A stretch of DNA of 64,000 nt from Sphingopyxis panaciterrulae (GTDB taxonomy: Bacteria > Pseudomonadota > Alphaproteobacteria > Sphingomonadales > Sphingomonadaceae), in the NCBI RefSeq assembly GCF_014199295.1, contig NZ_JACIJH010000009.1, positions 1 to 64,000 of the forward strand, in the 5' to 3' direction. Under the pieces are notes generated by a model that saw only the letters and a program-made list of their open reading frames with translations, did not search any database and was not told the origin of the DNA. Position numbers and translations under genes: made by a program. Shown piece after piece: positions 7,240-16,845 of this stretch (positions within the stretch are counted from its first letter, which is position 1; each line of letters starts with the position of its first letter).

Positions 7240-9237
7240 GTGATCCTTCGCTACCGCGCGTCCCTCTTTCTTGGCGCTCTCTACGCGTTGCCCATCGCGC
7301 ACCCTGCATCGGCGCAGGATGCGCAAGGGTACGACACCCCCTCCACCGCTGAGACGGATGCCCACGAGGAAGCGGGTGAAGAGGACGAGATTATCATCGT
7401 CCAGGGCACTCGGCTTGGCCGCCGGCTCCAGGACGAGCCAATGCGCGTCGAGGTGATTGCCGGCGAAGAGATCGAGGAAAAGGCGATCATGCGGCCGGGC
7501 AACATCGCGATGCTCGTCAATGAGACGGGCGGCGTACGGGTGCAGGTGACTTCGCCCGCCTTGGGCTCTGCGAACATCCGTATCCAAGGACTCGAGGGGC
7601 GCTACACCCAACTTCTTGCCGATAATCTGCCGCTCTACGGCGGACAGGCCGGATCGCTCGGCCTGTTGCAGATTCCTCCGACCGACCTCGCGCAGGTCGA
7701 AGTTATCAAGGGGTCGGTGTCGGCACTCTACGGTGCCTCGGCGCTCGGCGGCGTGATCAATCTGATCTCCAAGCGGCCGGGAGACGAGTTCGAGGCCGAG
7801 CTCCTCGCCAATGCCACGACGCGTAACGGTCAGGACCTGACTGCCTATGCAGCAGGGCCGGTCAGTGCGAATGCCGGCGTATCGCTGACCGCCGGGGCAC
7901 ATCGACAAAGCGGACAGGATCTCGACGGCGATGGCTGGTACGACATGCCCGCATACGACCGCCTTAGCGTGCGTCCCCGCTTCCAATGGAACGGCGCCGA
8001 CGGCTCTTCCATCTATCTTACGCTCGGCGCGATGACCGAAGACCGCGCCGGTGGAACGCTGCCTGGGCGAACCGCGCCCGATGGCACAGTGTTCGCCCAA
8101 TTGCAGGACACCGACCGCTATGACGCGGGACTGGTCGCGGAAACGCCGATCGACGGGTTGGGGACTCTCAACCTGCGCGCCTCGGCAATGCGTCAGGATC
8201 ACCTGCATCGCTACGGAGCGGTGGTGGAGGATGATCGTCATACCAACCTGTTTGCGGAGGCTTCTCTGGCAGGTGCCAGCGGCGCGACCTCATGGGTCGG
8301 CGGCGTGGCGTTCCAGTCGGACGGGTTTCGATCGGACACATTCCCGGCGTTCGACTACACCTACGACGTCCCCGGCATCTTTGCGCAGATCGAGCATGAA
8401 ACAACCTCCGACCTGACGCTCGCTGTCAGTTCGCGCATCGATTTTCACGACGCATTCGGCACACAACTCAGCCCGCGCATCTCCGCTCTCTACCGGCCCG
8501 ACAACTGGACGATCCGCGGATCGTTCGGCGGCGGCTTCTTTGCGCCGACGCCGTTCGTGGACGATATCGAGGCCGCCGGACTGTCGCGGCTCGAGCCGCT
8601 GGGCGATCTGGAAGCGGAAACCGCCAGAACCGCCTCGCTGGATATCGGCTACGCCGAGGGTCCGTGGGAGGCCAACGTCACGCTGTTCGGCGCGAACATC
8701 AACAACGCGACCCGCCTGGACGAGATCGGGCCTGACCGAGTCCAGCTCGTCAACATCGACGGCACCACGCGGGTGCGCGGCTCCGAACTGCTCCTCCGCT
8801 TCAAGCAGGACGGATTCACGGTGACCGGGAGCTATGTCTTCGTCGATGCCAGCGAACCTGATCCTTCGGGCCTGGGCCGCAGGCAAGTGCCGCTGAGCCC
8901 GAAGCACACGGCCGGGCTCGTCGGAATGTGGGAAGAACACGGCAAGGGCCGGATCGGCATCGAAGCCTACTATACGGGCGGCCAGGCTCTCGATGACAAT
9001 CCTTACCGCAGCCGCTCGCGCCCTTACCTTCACCTCGGTATCCTGGGCGAGATCGTCCTTGGCAATGTGAGCCTGTTCGCCAACGCCGAAAACCTTCTGA
9101 ACGTGCGCCAGACGCATCACGATCCGCTGCTGCTTCCGCAGCGTGCCGCGAGCGGGCGGTGGACTGTCGATGCATGGGCGCCGCTCGAAGGGTTCATCCT
9201 GAACGGTGGAGTGCGTCTGCGGTTCGGAGGGCACTGA
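7240..9237 (+). CDS. TonB-dependent outer-membrane receptor of the metal operon
   Basis: A 665-residue receptor. The signal peptide ends around HPASAQ. The plug domain (about 50-170) has GGVRVQVTSPALGSANIRIQ and VEVIKGSVSALYGASALGGV. A 22-strand barrel follows, ending GGVRLRFGGH. There is no STN signalling domain. It lies 41 bp after DUF3703, in the same direction as the CDF exporter, so it may take up or sense a metal chelate, or belong to an outer-membrane metal pathway; the substrate cannot be read. The probable start is GTG with a weak ribosome site. Confidence 0.85.
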   Translation: MILRYRASLFLGALYALPIAHPASAQDAQGYDTPSTAETDAHEEAGEEDEIIIVQGTRLGRRLQDEPMRVEVIAGEEIEEKAIMRPGNIAMLVNETGGVRVQVTSPALGSANIRIQGLEGRYTQLLADNLPLYGGQAGSLGLLQIPPTDLAQVEVIKGSVSALYGASALGGVINLISKRPGDEFEAELLANATTRNGQDLTAYAAGPVSANAGVSLTAGAHRQSGQDLDGDGWYDMPAYDRLSVRPRFQWNGADGSSIYLTLGAMTEDRAGGTLPGRTAPDGTVFAQLQDTDRYDAGLVAETPIDGLGTLNLRASAMRQDHLHRYGAVVEDDRHTNLFAEASLAGASGATSWVGGVAFQSDGFRSDTFPAFDYTYDVPGIFAQIEHETTSDLTLAVSSRIDFHDAFGTQLSPRISALYRPDNWTIRGSFGGGFFAPTPFVDDIEAAGLSRLEPLGDLEAETARTASLDIGYAEGPWEANVTLFGANINNATRLDEIGPDRVQLVNIDGTTRVRGSELLLRFKQDGFTVTGSYVFVDASEPDPSGLGRRQVPLSPKHTAGLVGMWEEHGKGRIGIEAYYTGGQALDDNPYRSRSRPYLHLGILGEIVLGNVSLFANAENLLNVRQTHHDPLLLPQRAASGRWTVDAWAPLEGFILNGGVRLRFGGH

Positions 9238-9345
9238 TCCTATCGCTATCAATGACTTTCAGGTGCCTGCACCCGATGGCCATTCCCTCGCTTTCTGCGC
9301 GATTGGCGGATAGCGCGAAAATGGCCAATCGCCGTCTTTGGCTGG

Positions 9346-9406
9346 CATGAACGTAGGGCAGCTTTCGGTGAGCTAATCGCAGCCGGGAATGGCGGCTCTG
9401 TTGGCG
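9346..9406. repeat. Dispersed intergenic repeat, copy C
   Basis: The third copy of the repeat seen at 928 and 4698: ATGAACGTAGGGCAGCTTTC, GAGCTAATC, then GGGAATGGCGGCTCTGTTGGCG in two blocks. It lies in the 304-bp gap between the TonB receptor and the backbone primase, close to where cargo gives way to element backbone. Nothing else is visible in 9238-9541. Confidence 0.5.
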
Positions 9407-9541
9407 AAGACGGCTAAAAGGATCGCCTTCTCGTCGCTGTTTAAAGATGTCTCATCTCAGACTTTGCCATGTGCATTATCCCTGCCCAACTGATGGCCTC
9501 GCCATCCTCAAAACCTCGGATGGAGCGGAGGGGGAGGGATT

Positions 9542-10540
9542 ATGGGAACGCAAGCAAGCATGGAGGCTGCGATGTCGTTTCCACTCCAAATCAATCGAAA
9601 TCTTTCCCTCGGAGCAGCCGGCGCCGACCTGGTCCGGCAACTCGGGGGCGTCTGGCACGGCGCGTCCGGCATGTGCCGCTGTCCCGCACACGACGACCGA
9701 TCGCCGAGCCTCTCGGTTCGCGTCGGCCATACCAGCCTCCTCTTCAAATGCTTCGCCGGCTGCGAGACACTCGACGTACTCCGCGCAATCCGCCGCTTCA
9801 GCCCCGCCGCTCTCGAAGCCGTCGGGACCGGCGAGCCCGTAAACACGGATCTTGACGATTGGCTTCATGGGCGCGCGCGCGACTTGTGGAGCAACGGCCG
9901 CCCCTTGAACGGCACGCTCGCAGAACGTTACTTGCGGAACCGCGGCATTGACATCATTCCACCCGGACTTCGCTTCTGTTCGCGTACGCCGCTTGGGAGA
10001 GGCGCATCGGCGACCTTCAGGCCTGCCCTCCTTGCCGCCGTAACGGATGATTCCGGATTGCTCGCCGTTCAGCGCACCTTCCTCGACGAACATGCCCGCC
10101 GCGCTCGCGATCTCGACAATCCGCGGCGGATGCTGGCTCGCCCCAAGGCGGGCGCGGTGCGCCTGGCCGCGGCAACCGATGAGCTCGGCATCGCCGAGGG
10201 CATCGAGACGGCGATCTCGGCGTTGATCCTGCTCGGCATTCCCATCTGGGCGGCGCTGGGAAACGAACGCTTTCCCCATCTGGCAATTCCGCGCTCCGTC
10301 AGGCGCCTCGTCCTGCTCCCCGATAACGATCCCGCCGGACACCTCGCCCTTTCCCGCGCCCACGAGGCGCTGGCCGGCGACGGGCGCCTGATCGAGACGA
10401 TTTGGCCGTGGCGCAGCCTCAACGACTGGAACGACGTGCTCCGACTGGAGGGGAGGGAGACCGGGTTCCGGTGTAGCGAGCAGTCTGACGGTCAGGCTGA
10501 TCCGCATCAGGAGCACCATCATGCAGACCCAACCTCTTGA
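9542..10540 (+). CDS. Plasmid-type primase: CHC2 zinc finger plus Toprim domain
   Basis: A 332-residue DnaG-like protein. The N-terminal zinc finger (about 35-85) has MCRCPAHDDRSPSLSVR and LLFKCFAGC. The C-terminal Toprim (about 215-300) has LGIAEGIETAISALILLGIP with the catalytic Glu, and LVLLPDNDPAGH with the DxD-type acidic pair. Such proteins prime lagging-strand or transferred DNA in conjugative elements. GGAGGG precedes this ATG, but the ATG at 9572 also has GGAGG and may be the true start. It opens the backbone block and overlaps the next gene by 20 nt. Confidence 0.8.
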   Translation: MGTQASMEAAMSFPLQINRNLSLGAAGADLVRQLGGVWHGASGMCRCPAHDDRSPSLSVRVGHTSLLFKCFAGCETLDVLRAIRRFSPAALEAVGTGEPVNTDLDDWLHGRARDLWSNGRPLNGTLAERYLRNRGIDIIPPGLRFCSRTPLGRGASATFRPALLAAVTDDSGLLAVQRTFLDEHARRARDLDNPRRMLARPKAGAVRLAAATDELGIAEGIETAISALILLGIPIWAALGNERFPHLAIPRSVRRLVLLPDNDPAGHLALSRAHEALAGDGRLIETIWPWRSLNDWNDVLRLEGRETGFRCSEQSDGQADPHQEHHHADPTS

Positions 10541-11057
10541 GCCGGGACGGCTCTATCTCAGTCTCTTCCATGGGCGGAAATCGATCGACGAGCAACTCGA
10601 CGATTGGGGTTTCGACGGGCCGACGATCGGGCCGCTCGAATATGTCCAGGTCACTTACATGGGTTCCTTCAGATTCTCGTGCGGGCCCGCGGTGATGGAC
10701 TACTTCTTCCCCGAAGCCATGGCCGACTGGCGGAGGCACGGATTCTCGAATGCCAATGGGCCGCTCTGCGACTGGCAGTTCGATATCGCAGAAGACCTCA
10801 TCCACTATCGGGACGCCTATTACGGCGACTGGTCGGTGTTCCTTGCCGGTCCCGAGCCCGATCACGGCGCAAACGCCGACGTTAGGCTCGCGTCTGCGTC
10901 ATCCATCACCGCTCCCTCCGCAAACGGCGATCACGGCCCGGTCGAACGCGGGGATCCCATGTCGCTGCGACATCTTCGAGCGCTCGCTGCCAATGCGCTT
11001 CCCTTTCGGCTGCCGCCGATCGTCCCGATTAGCTGCGGCGCCATGCGAGTCGACTGA
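10521..11057 (+). CDS. Conserved hypothetical element protein
   Basis: A 178-residue protein that I do not recognise. The first 115 residues look well folded, with LYLSLFHGRKSIDEQLDDWG, PTIGPLEYVQVTYMGSFRF and a Trp/Tyr-rich stretch; the last 50 are low-complexity. GGAG precedes the ATG, and the start lies inside the primase gene, so it is probably coupled to it. It has no signal peptide or membrane segment. Its position among backbone genes suggests plasmid housekeeping rather than cargo. Confidence 0.6.
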   Translation: MQTQPLEPGRLYLSLFHGRKSIDEQLDDWGFDGPTIGPLEYVQVTYMGSFRFSCGPAVMDYFFPEAMADWRRHGFSNANGPLCDWQFDIAEDLIHYRDAYYGDWSVFLAGPEPDHGANADVRLASASSITAPSANGDHGPVERGDPMSLRHLRALAANALPFRLPPIVPISCGAMRVD

Positions 11058-11128
11058 AGGGGAGAGGGGCCGGGGAAGATGCCGGTCGGGATTGGCTCGG
11101 ACCGGCCATCTACCATCTGGAGACTATC

Positions 11129-11476
11129 ATGGACCTCATTCCGGACGACATCCGCAAAGTGTTGCTTGCCAATACCGACCGCCTCTCGGCCGACAGCAGC
11201 TACGATCCGGTTCCGGTCGTCAAGCTCTTCACGCCCGACGCCGACGCGACCTGGCTGATGACGCGGGCCGAGCCTTATGGCGGCGACCTTATGCTCTATG
11301 GCCTCAGCGATCTCGGGCTCGGCTGCCCGGAGTTCGGGCCGACGCTCCTTTCCGAGCTCACCGAATATCGCGGCGTCCTCGGCCTCCCCGTCGAGCGCGA
11401 CCCGTTCTTCGTGCCGCGACAGCCCATTGGCCAGTATATCCGCCAAGCGATCGCCGCCGGCTACATCCAGACCTGA
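11129..11476 (+). CDS. DUF2958 protein
   Basis: A 115-residue protein with the DUF2958 pattern: an N-terminal LIPDDIRKVLLAN, VVKLFTPDADATWLMTRAEP, DLMLYGLSDLGLGCPEFG and SELTEYRGVLGLPVERDPFF. The family is widespread on plasmids and integrative elements and has no known biochemical function. It is preceded by GGAG and stands alone between two hypothetical genes in the same direction. Confidence 0.85.
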   Translation: MDLIPDDIRKVLLANTDRLSADSSYDPVPVVKLFTPDADATWLMTRAEPYGGDLMLYGLSDLGLGCPEFGPTLLSELTEYRGVLGLPVERDPFFVPRQPIGQYIRQAIAAGYIQT

Positions 11477-11578
11477 CCCTCGCCAATCGGAAGCCAGCGC
11501 CGTGGGGCCCGTGCGCCCGTCGTGCCGCACCGGCCCCACAGCATCCGTGCGCCATCAGAAATTCAAGGAATCCCGAAC

Positions 11579-12130
11579 ATGAAAACCCACGCAATGCTGC
11601 GCGGCCTCCGGGTCACGCTCACCAAGACGGAGTTGCAAGCCCTGTTGAACCTGACGCGATACGGCGCCGGGCAGATCGCGAGCAACAGCAGCTTCAATTA
11701 TCTGCCCAAGCGCCAGGAAGGCGTCGCCGACGACGTCATCAACGGACTCGAGCTCGGGTTGGCTTCGCTCCGCGCCAAGCAAGCCGAAGCGAGGTTCAGG
11801 CGCGAGCAACCGAAACGCGAGGCCGAGCAGCGTGCCGCCCGCACGCATCACGCCGAAATCGACGGCTACTATGTTATCGGTTTTCTCGGCGACTGGACTG
11901 ACATCTCCGAAGATCCCGACCAACGTCAGTGGGCCGATCTCCTACATGAGGACACGGTTCCGCGCGAGCAAGGCGAGGTTCGACGCGGCGTCTGGCGGAT
12001 ATTCCTCAGCCGAGGCAGTTCCGCCTCCGACGACCTCGACGTCCTGCCCAGCGATTGCACCGAGACCGCCGAACGCGAGGAAATCGAGGAGCTGGCACGG
12101 CGGATCATCGCCCGACACGGCAAGCAATAA
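11579..12130 (+). CDS. Hypothetical helical element protein
   Basis: A 183-residue protein, not recognised. The N-terminal half (residues 15-90) is predicted helical, with a charged coil around EARFRREQPKREAEQRAART. The C-terminal half contains DGYYVIGFLGDWTDISEDPD and an acidic region. The ATG after CAAGGAA is chosen; 19 in-frame codons upstream lack coding character. An intrinsic terminator follows 20 bp after the stop, so it ends a transcription unit. Confidence 0.6.
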   Translation: MKTHAMLRGLRVTLTKTELQALLNLTRYGAGQIASNSSFNYLPKRQEGVADDVINGLELGLASLRAKQAEARFRREQPKREAEQRAARTHHAEIDGYYVIGFLGDWTDISEDPDQRQWADLLHEDTVPREQGEVRRGVWRIFLSRGSSASDDLDVLPSDCTETAEREEIEELARRIIARHGKQ

Positions 12131-12147
12131 TCAACACGACAACGCGC

Positions 12148-12169
12148 GGCCCCGCGCCGGGCTTTTTTG
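12148..12169 (+). terminator. Rho-independent terminator
   Basis: GC-rich dyad symmetry (GGCCCCGCGCCGGGC) is followed by TTTTTTG, ending the unit that begins with the primase. The rest of the 336-bp gap 12131-12466 has no gene; it probably holds the promoter of the next unit, though no clear boxes are seen. Confidence 0.7.
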
Positions 12170-12466
12170 TTTCGGAAGACCCATCCGCATCGACAAAGCG
12201 ACCTATCCTCCATGCTTGGAGGGAAGGGGGATTTGAGGCGGCGGGCCGTGGGGATTTTGGCCTGCCGCCAGTCCGGCCGCAGACCCCGACCCTCGCGCCC
12301 GCATCTCACCTCAAATGCGGAGACACCATCATGGCAGCACAAGCTCCGACCTAACCCCAGCATGAGCCGGGTGCCGCGCGCTGCGCCGCCTCCCGGCTGA
12401 TCCCCCCATCCTCACCATCAATCCAGCCCGCGCCGACGTTGCGCGCGGCTGCGTGGAGTCACGTCC

Positions 12467-13978
12467 ATGGCACAGTTCCAAATCTCCATCCCGCATCCGG
12501 ACGGCGAATGGCGTCCGATCACCAACGAATTCGTTTATGCGCCGAGCGGCGACCAGCAATATCTCTGGCCGACCTTCGAAGACGCCGAGGCCGCGCGGCA
12601 GCGGCTTCTTGTCCGCGCGCCCCTCGCCCAGATGCGCATCACGCTTGCCGGCGCCGACATTGGCGACCTCGATTGGGAAACCCGCGAGAAGCTGCGGTTC
12701 GCCGACGGCACTTACACGCCGACGCCCTGGCATGATGAGCCCTGGTATCAAGCAAAGCATACTGAGCATTTCTGCCATGTCTCGACTGAACAGGCGGGCA
12801 AGATCGCTTTCACCGAGAATGCCGCCAAGGGTCAGGTCGACCGGCAACTCGTAATGTCGCCCGGCCGCTATCTCCACCGCCACTTCTCCGAGCATCTCGA
12901 TAATAATGCGATCGAGGGCTGGTGTGCACGGCTTTCGGTGCAACTCCAGGAGCATGCACTGAAGATCACGCAGGATGCCGATGAGATCGAAGACGTCTAT
13001 GTCGGCGGTCCGTCGAGTTGCATGGCTCATGATGCGAGCGACTTCGAAAGCTGCTGTCATCCGGTGCGGGTCTATGCCGGCCCCGATACCGCGGTCGCCT
13101 ATATCGGGTCGCGCGAGGATGCCTCGGCGCGCAGCGTCGTCTGGCCCGAGCGCAAAATCTATACGAGCATCTACGGCGACGTCTCGCGCCTGCGGTTGCT
13201 TCTCGAAGAGGCCGGCTACAAGGAAGGCGGTCTCAACGGGGCTCGGGTCCGGCGCATCGAGGACGGCAACGACCTCGTCGTCCCCTATATCGATGCCGGG
13301 GACTATCTCGGCGATGACGGCCAATATCTGATCATCGGTCGTGGCAGCATCTGTTCCGATAATACCAACGGACTGTCGCGCGTCACTTGGTATTGCTCGC
13401 GCTGCGAGAATGATGACGAGAGCCATGAAACGGTCTATTTCGTGGGCGGTGGCGAAGAAGAGTGGTGTTCCCACTGCCATCAGGATCACACGATCTTCTG
13501 CGAGTATAACGAGCGGAGCTACAGCGAAGACGAGACTTTCGTCACCGTTTATTCCCATGGCTCCGAATATACAGTGCTCGAAGACGACGCCTGCAACTTC
13601 GGTGCCGTCTTTCTCGATGATCGCGGCGAATGGTGGAAGCGCGATTGTTGCCGTCAGTGCGACGCCAGCGGCGACTGGTTCCACCGCGACGATCTCACTG
13701 AATATGAAGGTGAATGGCTGTCGGACGAGCATCTCCCCGAGCCCTTCGACGATGATGATCCCGAACTCGCCAACGCGCATGTCCTCGCCCGGCGGCGGCA
13801 TCTCGAGGCGATCGCCGCGGTGCAGAATGACGGTCCCGCTGAGGGGCCGATGCCGGCGCGCTTCGCACTGCCGGACGGCGACGAGCCCGAGTTCGCTCGC
13901 GAGGCCGAGAATGCCCTTCCCACCCTTGCGATGATCCCGCCGACCCCGGCGGTGACCACCGCACAGCCGGGGGCTTGA
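12467..13978 (+). CDS. Large hypothetical protein with Cys-rich zinc-ribbon-like core
   Basis: A 503-residue acidic cytoplasmic protein, not recognised. Residues about 300-400 carry paired cysteines: WYCSRCEND, EEWCSHCHQDHTIFCEYNER, DDACNF and RDCCRQCDASGDWFHRDD. They look like two or three zinc-binding knuckles. The N-terminal third holds alternating strands and helices. The C-terminal 70 residues are Pro/Ala/Glu-rich and probably disordered. It lies 3 bp before the peptidase-like gene, so the two are co-transcribed. A nucleic-acid or protein-binding role is possible, not shown. Confidence 0.6.
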   Translation: MAQFQISIPHPDGEWRPITNEFVYAPSGDQQYLWPTFEDAEAARQRLLVRAPLAQMRITLAGADIGDLDWETREKLRFADGTYTPTPWHDEPWYQAKHTEHFCHVSTEQAGKIAFTENAAKGQVDRQLVMSPGRYLHRHFSEHLDNNAIEGWCARLSVQLQEHALKITQDADEIEDVYVGGPSSCMAHDASDFESCCHPVRVYAGPDTAVAYIGSREDASARSVVWPERKIYTSIYGDVSRLRLLLEEAGYKEGGLNGARVRRIEDGNDLVVPYIDAGDYLGDDGQYLIIGRGSICSDNTNGLSRVTWYCSRCENDDESHETVYFVGGGEEEWCSHCHQDHTIFCEYNERSYSEDETFVTVYSHGSEYTVLEDDACNFGAVFLDDRGEWWKRDCCRQCDASGDWFHRDDLTEYEGEWLSDEHLPEPFDDDDPELANAHVLARRRHLEAIAAVQNDGPAEGPMPARFALPDGDEPEFAREAENALPTLAMIPPTPAVTTAQPGA

Positions 13979-13981
13979 CCG

Positions 13982-14956
13982 ATGACCTGTGATGTTGCGG
14001 GCCGCACCGGCCTTCTCGAAATTCTATCTTGGGCGCGGCCCCACGACAGCAGCGTCGAAATCGCCTTCTGCCGGGAATTCCTCGACAAGATTCCCGGCAT
14101 GATGAGCGACCCTTTCGGCAACCGCATGCTCACGATCGGCGATGACCCGCGTATCGCCTGGAGCTGCCATGTCGACACCGTCGCCAGGCGCGGCGGGTAT
14201 CAGGAGGTCACGATCGACAGGGACGGCATCGCCCACCTCGCGAAGGGCAAAGCCGGAATGTCGCTTGGCGCCGACGACGGGGTCGGCGTCTGGATCATGC
14301 TCAACATGATCGCGGCGCAGCGCCCCGGCCTCTACCTCTTCCACCGCGGCGAGGAACAGGGCTGCCTCGGCTCGAGCTGGCTCCAGAAGCATAATGTCGC
14401 GGTGCTCGAAAATATCGACGCGGCGATCGCCTTCGATCGCGCCGGCTACTCCGACGTCATCACGCATCAGAGCTTCGGGCGAACCTGTTCGGATGCCTTC
14501 GCCCAAAGCCTCGCGTTCGCGCTGAATCGGCTCGACCATGATTTTCGGTACGAGCCCGACGACACCGGCGTCTTCACCGACACCAATGAATATGCGGGGA
14601 TCGTTCCCGAATGTACCAACCTGTCGGTCGGATATCACAACCAGCATGGGCCGCGCGAAACGCTTGACATCGCGCATTGCGAGAAGCTGCTCGCCGCGAT
14701 GCTGAAGCTCGATGCGTCGACACTCGTGATCGAGCGCGACCCCTCGATCCACGAAGACGATCGCTGGGGCTCGTTCGGCGGCCCTCGCAGTTACCGGAGC
14801 TACCACGACGAATATACCGATGCCGTGTCCGAATATCCGCACCTCGCCGCGCGCATCCTGGAAGAGCTCGGGTTCCCGCTGGACGATTTCCGAATGGCCA
14901 TGTGGGAAGAGGATATGCACGGCGACGGTCCCTATCGCCCTCTCATGCTGTCCTGA
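13982..14956 (+). CDS. M28/M42-like zinc aminopeptidase-fold protein
   Basis: A 324-residue cytoplasmic protein. The likely metal ligands of co-catalytic zinc peptidases are visible in order: His in WSCHVDTVARRGG, bridging Asp in LGADDGVGVWIM, Glu-Glu in FHRGEEQGCLGSSW, Asp in AIAFDRAGYSD and His in VGYHNQHGPRE. These match the H-D-EE-D-H set of M28/M20/M42 enzymes, so it may be active. An intact peptidase inside a replication/partition block is unusual. The start lies 3 bp after the preceding stop. The substrate is unknown. Confidence 0.7.
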   Translation: MTCDVAGRTGLLEILSWARPHDSSVEIAFCREFLDKIPGMMSDPFGNRMLTIGDDPRIAWSCHVDTVARRGGYQEVTIDRDGIAHLAKGKAGMSLGADDGVGVWIMLNMIAAQRPGLYLFHRGEEQGCLGSSWLQKHNVAVLENIDAAIAFDRAGYSDVITHQSFGRTCSDAFAQSLAFALNRLDHDFRYEPDDTGVFTDTNEYAGIVPECTNLSVGYHNQHGPRETLDIAHCEKLLAAMLKLDASTLVIERDPSIHEDDRWGSFGGPRSYRSYHDEYTDAVSEYPHLAARILEELGFPLDDFRMAMWEEDMHGDGPYRPLMLS

Positions 14957-15215
14957 TCCGCCACGCGAACGGGGCGCTTCACTCCCGACCCGTTCGCCCA
15001 CCGACATTCCAACCGGCTGCTCCGCCTGGTCCGCTCCGCGCGAATCCTGTGCGCGCTTTGCGCCCGTCCACTCAGCCCATCCGAACGTGGCCGACCCTCC
15101 CACAAAACTCCGGGTCACGGGAGGGAAGGGGGAGGGGTGAGGTGAGCAGGCGGCTCGGGGACGGCGGGTGCACGTCCGCGAAGACCAGCCTGCGGCCTTC
15201 ACAAGGAGACGAACC

Positions 15216-16808
15216 ATGGACGAAACCCAATCCATCTATCCGAGCTCGCTGCCGCTGAACATGATCGTGCAGGGCGATAATCCGCGCCGCTATTTCGACA
15301 AGAGCAAACACGACGAACTCGTCGTCTCGTTCGGCATCCGCGGCATCCTTCAGCCGATCCTGCTTCGTCCGAAGGGCGATGTCTTCGCCATCGTTGCCGG
15401 TGAACGCCGGTGGCGGGCCGCTCTCGAAGCCTTCAGTCCCGAAACGCATGTGCCCGTTTTCATCCGCGAGATGACCGATCAGGAAGCATGGGACGCCGCG
15501 ATCGACGAGAATGACAAGCGCGACGACGCCTCCGAGACCGAACAGGCCGATGCGGCCGTCCGGACCCTCATGGCATGCCGGAACGACCGCGCCGAAGCCG
15601 CGCGCCGTCTCGGCTGGTCCCGTGACAAGTTCGATCGCCGCATGGCGCTCGCCGAGCTTTCCGATGCCGTCAAGACCGCGCTCGATGAACGCCGCATCAA
15701 GGTCGGGCACGCCGAACTCCTCGCCGCCGTTCCCGGCGACAAGCAGGACACGGCCCTCGAGACGATCCTCGGTAATGGCCTCGACGTGAACAAGACGCGC
15801 GAGGCGCTCATGCGCGTCACGCAGAATCTCGGCAGCGCCTGCTTCGACAAGGGCGAATGCACGACCTGCCCGTTCAACTCGGCAACCCAGCGCGCCCTGT
15901 TCGAGACCCATGTCGACGACGGGCACTGCACGAACCGCGAATGCTTCGAGCTCAAGACCGATGCGCATGAAACGGCCGGGCGCGAAGAACAGAAACGCAT
16001 CGCGGCCGCGGCGAACGCCGCTGCTCATCCCGCTGCCGATGATGCCGAAAGCGACGATGATACCGCCCGCGAAACGGAGCTTTCGCTTGCCGAGGCGCCC
16101 CCCGGCGAACCTGCGGTGCCTGCGACCTCGGCCAAGTCGACGAGCACGTCGTCCCGTACACAGAAAGCGGCCGTCACCGCCGAATCGATCGCCCGCCGCA
16201 CCAAGGATCTTCGCGAGGAATCGTGGCGAACCGCAGTGGCCCGCGCGCTCGCGCGCAATACCGAAAATGCACAGATTGCGATCCTCGTCGCGGCGATGTC
16301 CGGCACGCTGTCGCAGATCAAGGCCGACACGCTGACTTCGCGCGCCGGCCTGCTGGTCGGTGACGGCTTTGCGGACCTCGACTACAGCGCCAGGATCGCG
16401 GAAATTCGCGCGCTGCCGACGCCGCGGGCCGCAAACGTGCTCGCCGTCGTCGGCGCGGCATACGCCAAGGACGCGCAAAGCTTCAGCCACGTCGCCGACC
16501 TCGCGCGCGCGTTCGACATCGATCTGCGCTGCACATGGCAGGTCGATCAGGCGTTCCTTGAGCAGTTCACCAAGGATGAGCTCCGGCTCATCGCCCAGGA
16601 ATGCGGCCTCGTCGCGCACATGGGCGAGAAAGGGTTCGCCAGGCTGCTCGGCTCGAAAAAGCCCGACCTCGTTGCGGGCATGCTCAATCGAACCGGCTTC
16701 GATTGGGCGGGACGCTTGCCGAGCGCGATGACGCTCGACGGCGCCTACGGCCCGCCTCCCGACGCGGCTCCGATCGCCGAAGCCCCGGCCGCAGGCATCG
16801 CCGCCTGA
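15216..16808 (+). CDS. PRTRC-system ParB-like protein
   Basis: A 530-residue protein. The N-terminal ParB/Srx fold (about 10-110) has LNMIVQGDNPRRYFD, GIRGILQPILLRP and the nucleotide-pocket motif VAGERRWRAA. An HTH follows (about 120-165). A Cys cluster (ACFDKGECTTCPFN, HCTNRECF, about 210-250) may bind zinc. A long Ala-rich linker and a helical C-terminal domain complete it. PRTRC ParB proteins are larger than ordinary ParB and lead the PRTRC gene cassette. AAGGAG lies 7 nt before the ATG. It is presumably a partition or DNA-binding factor; the centromere site was not identified. Confidence 0.85.
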   Translation: MDETQSIYPSSLPLNMIVQGDNPRRYFDKSKHDELVVSFGIRGILQPILLRPKGDVFAIVAGERRWRAALEAFSPETHVPVFIREMTDQEAWDAAIDENDKRDDASETEQADAAVRTLMACRNDRAEAARRLGWSRDKFDRRMALAELSDAVKTALDERRIKVGHAELLAAVPGDKQDTALETILGNGLDVNKTREALMRVTQNLGSACFDKGECTTCPFNSATQRALFETHVDDGHCTNRECFELKTDAHETAGREEQKRIAAAANAAAHPAADDAESDDDTARETELSLAEAPPGEPAVPATSAKSTSTSSRTQKAAVTAESIARRTKDLREESWRTAVARALARNTENAQIAILVAAMSGTLSQIKADTLTSRAGLLVGDGFADLDYSARIAEIRALPTPRAANVLAVVGAAYAKDAQSFSHVADLARAFDIDLRCTWQVDQAFLEQFTKDELRLIAQECGLVAHMGEKGFARLLGSKKPDLVAGMLNRTGFDWAGRLPSAMTLDGAYGPPPDAAPIAEAPAAGIAA

Positions 16809-16845
16809 TCCCTTTCCCCGAAATTCCAGATGAAGGATTTGCGCC

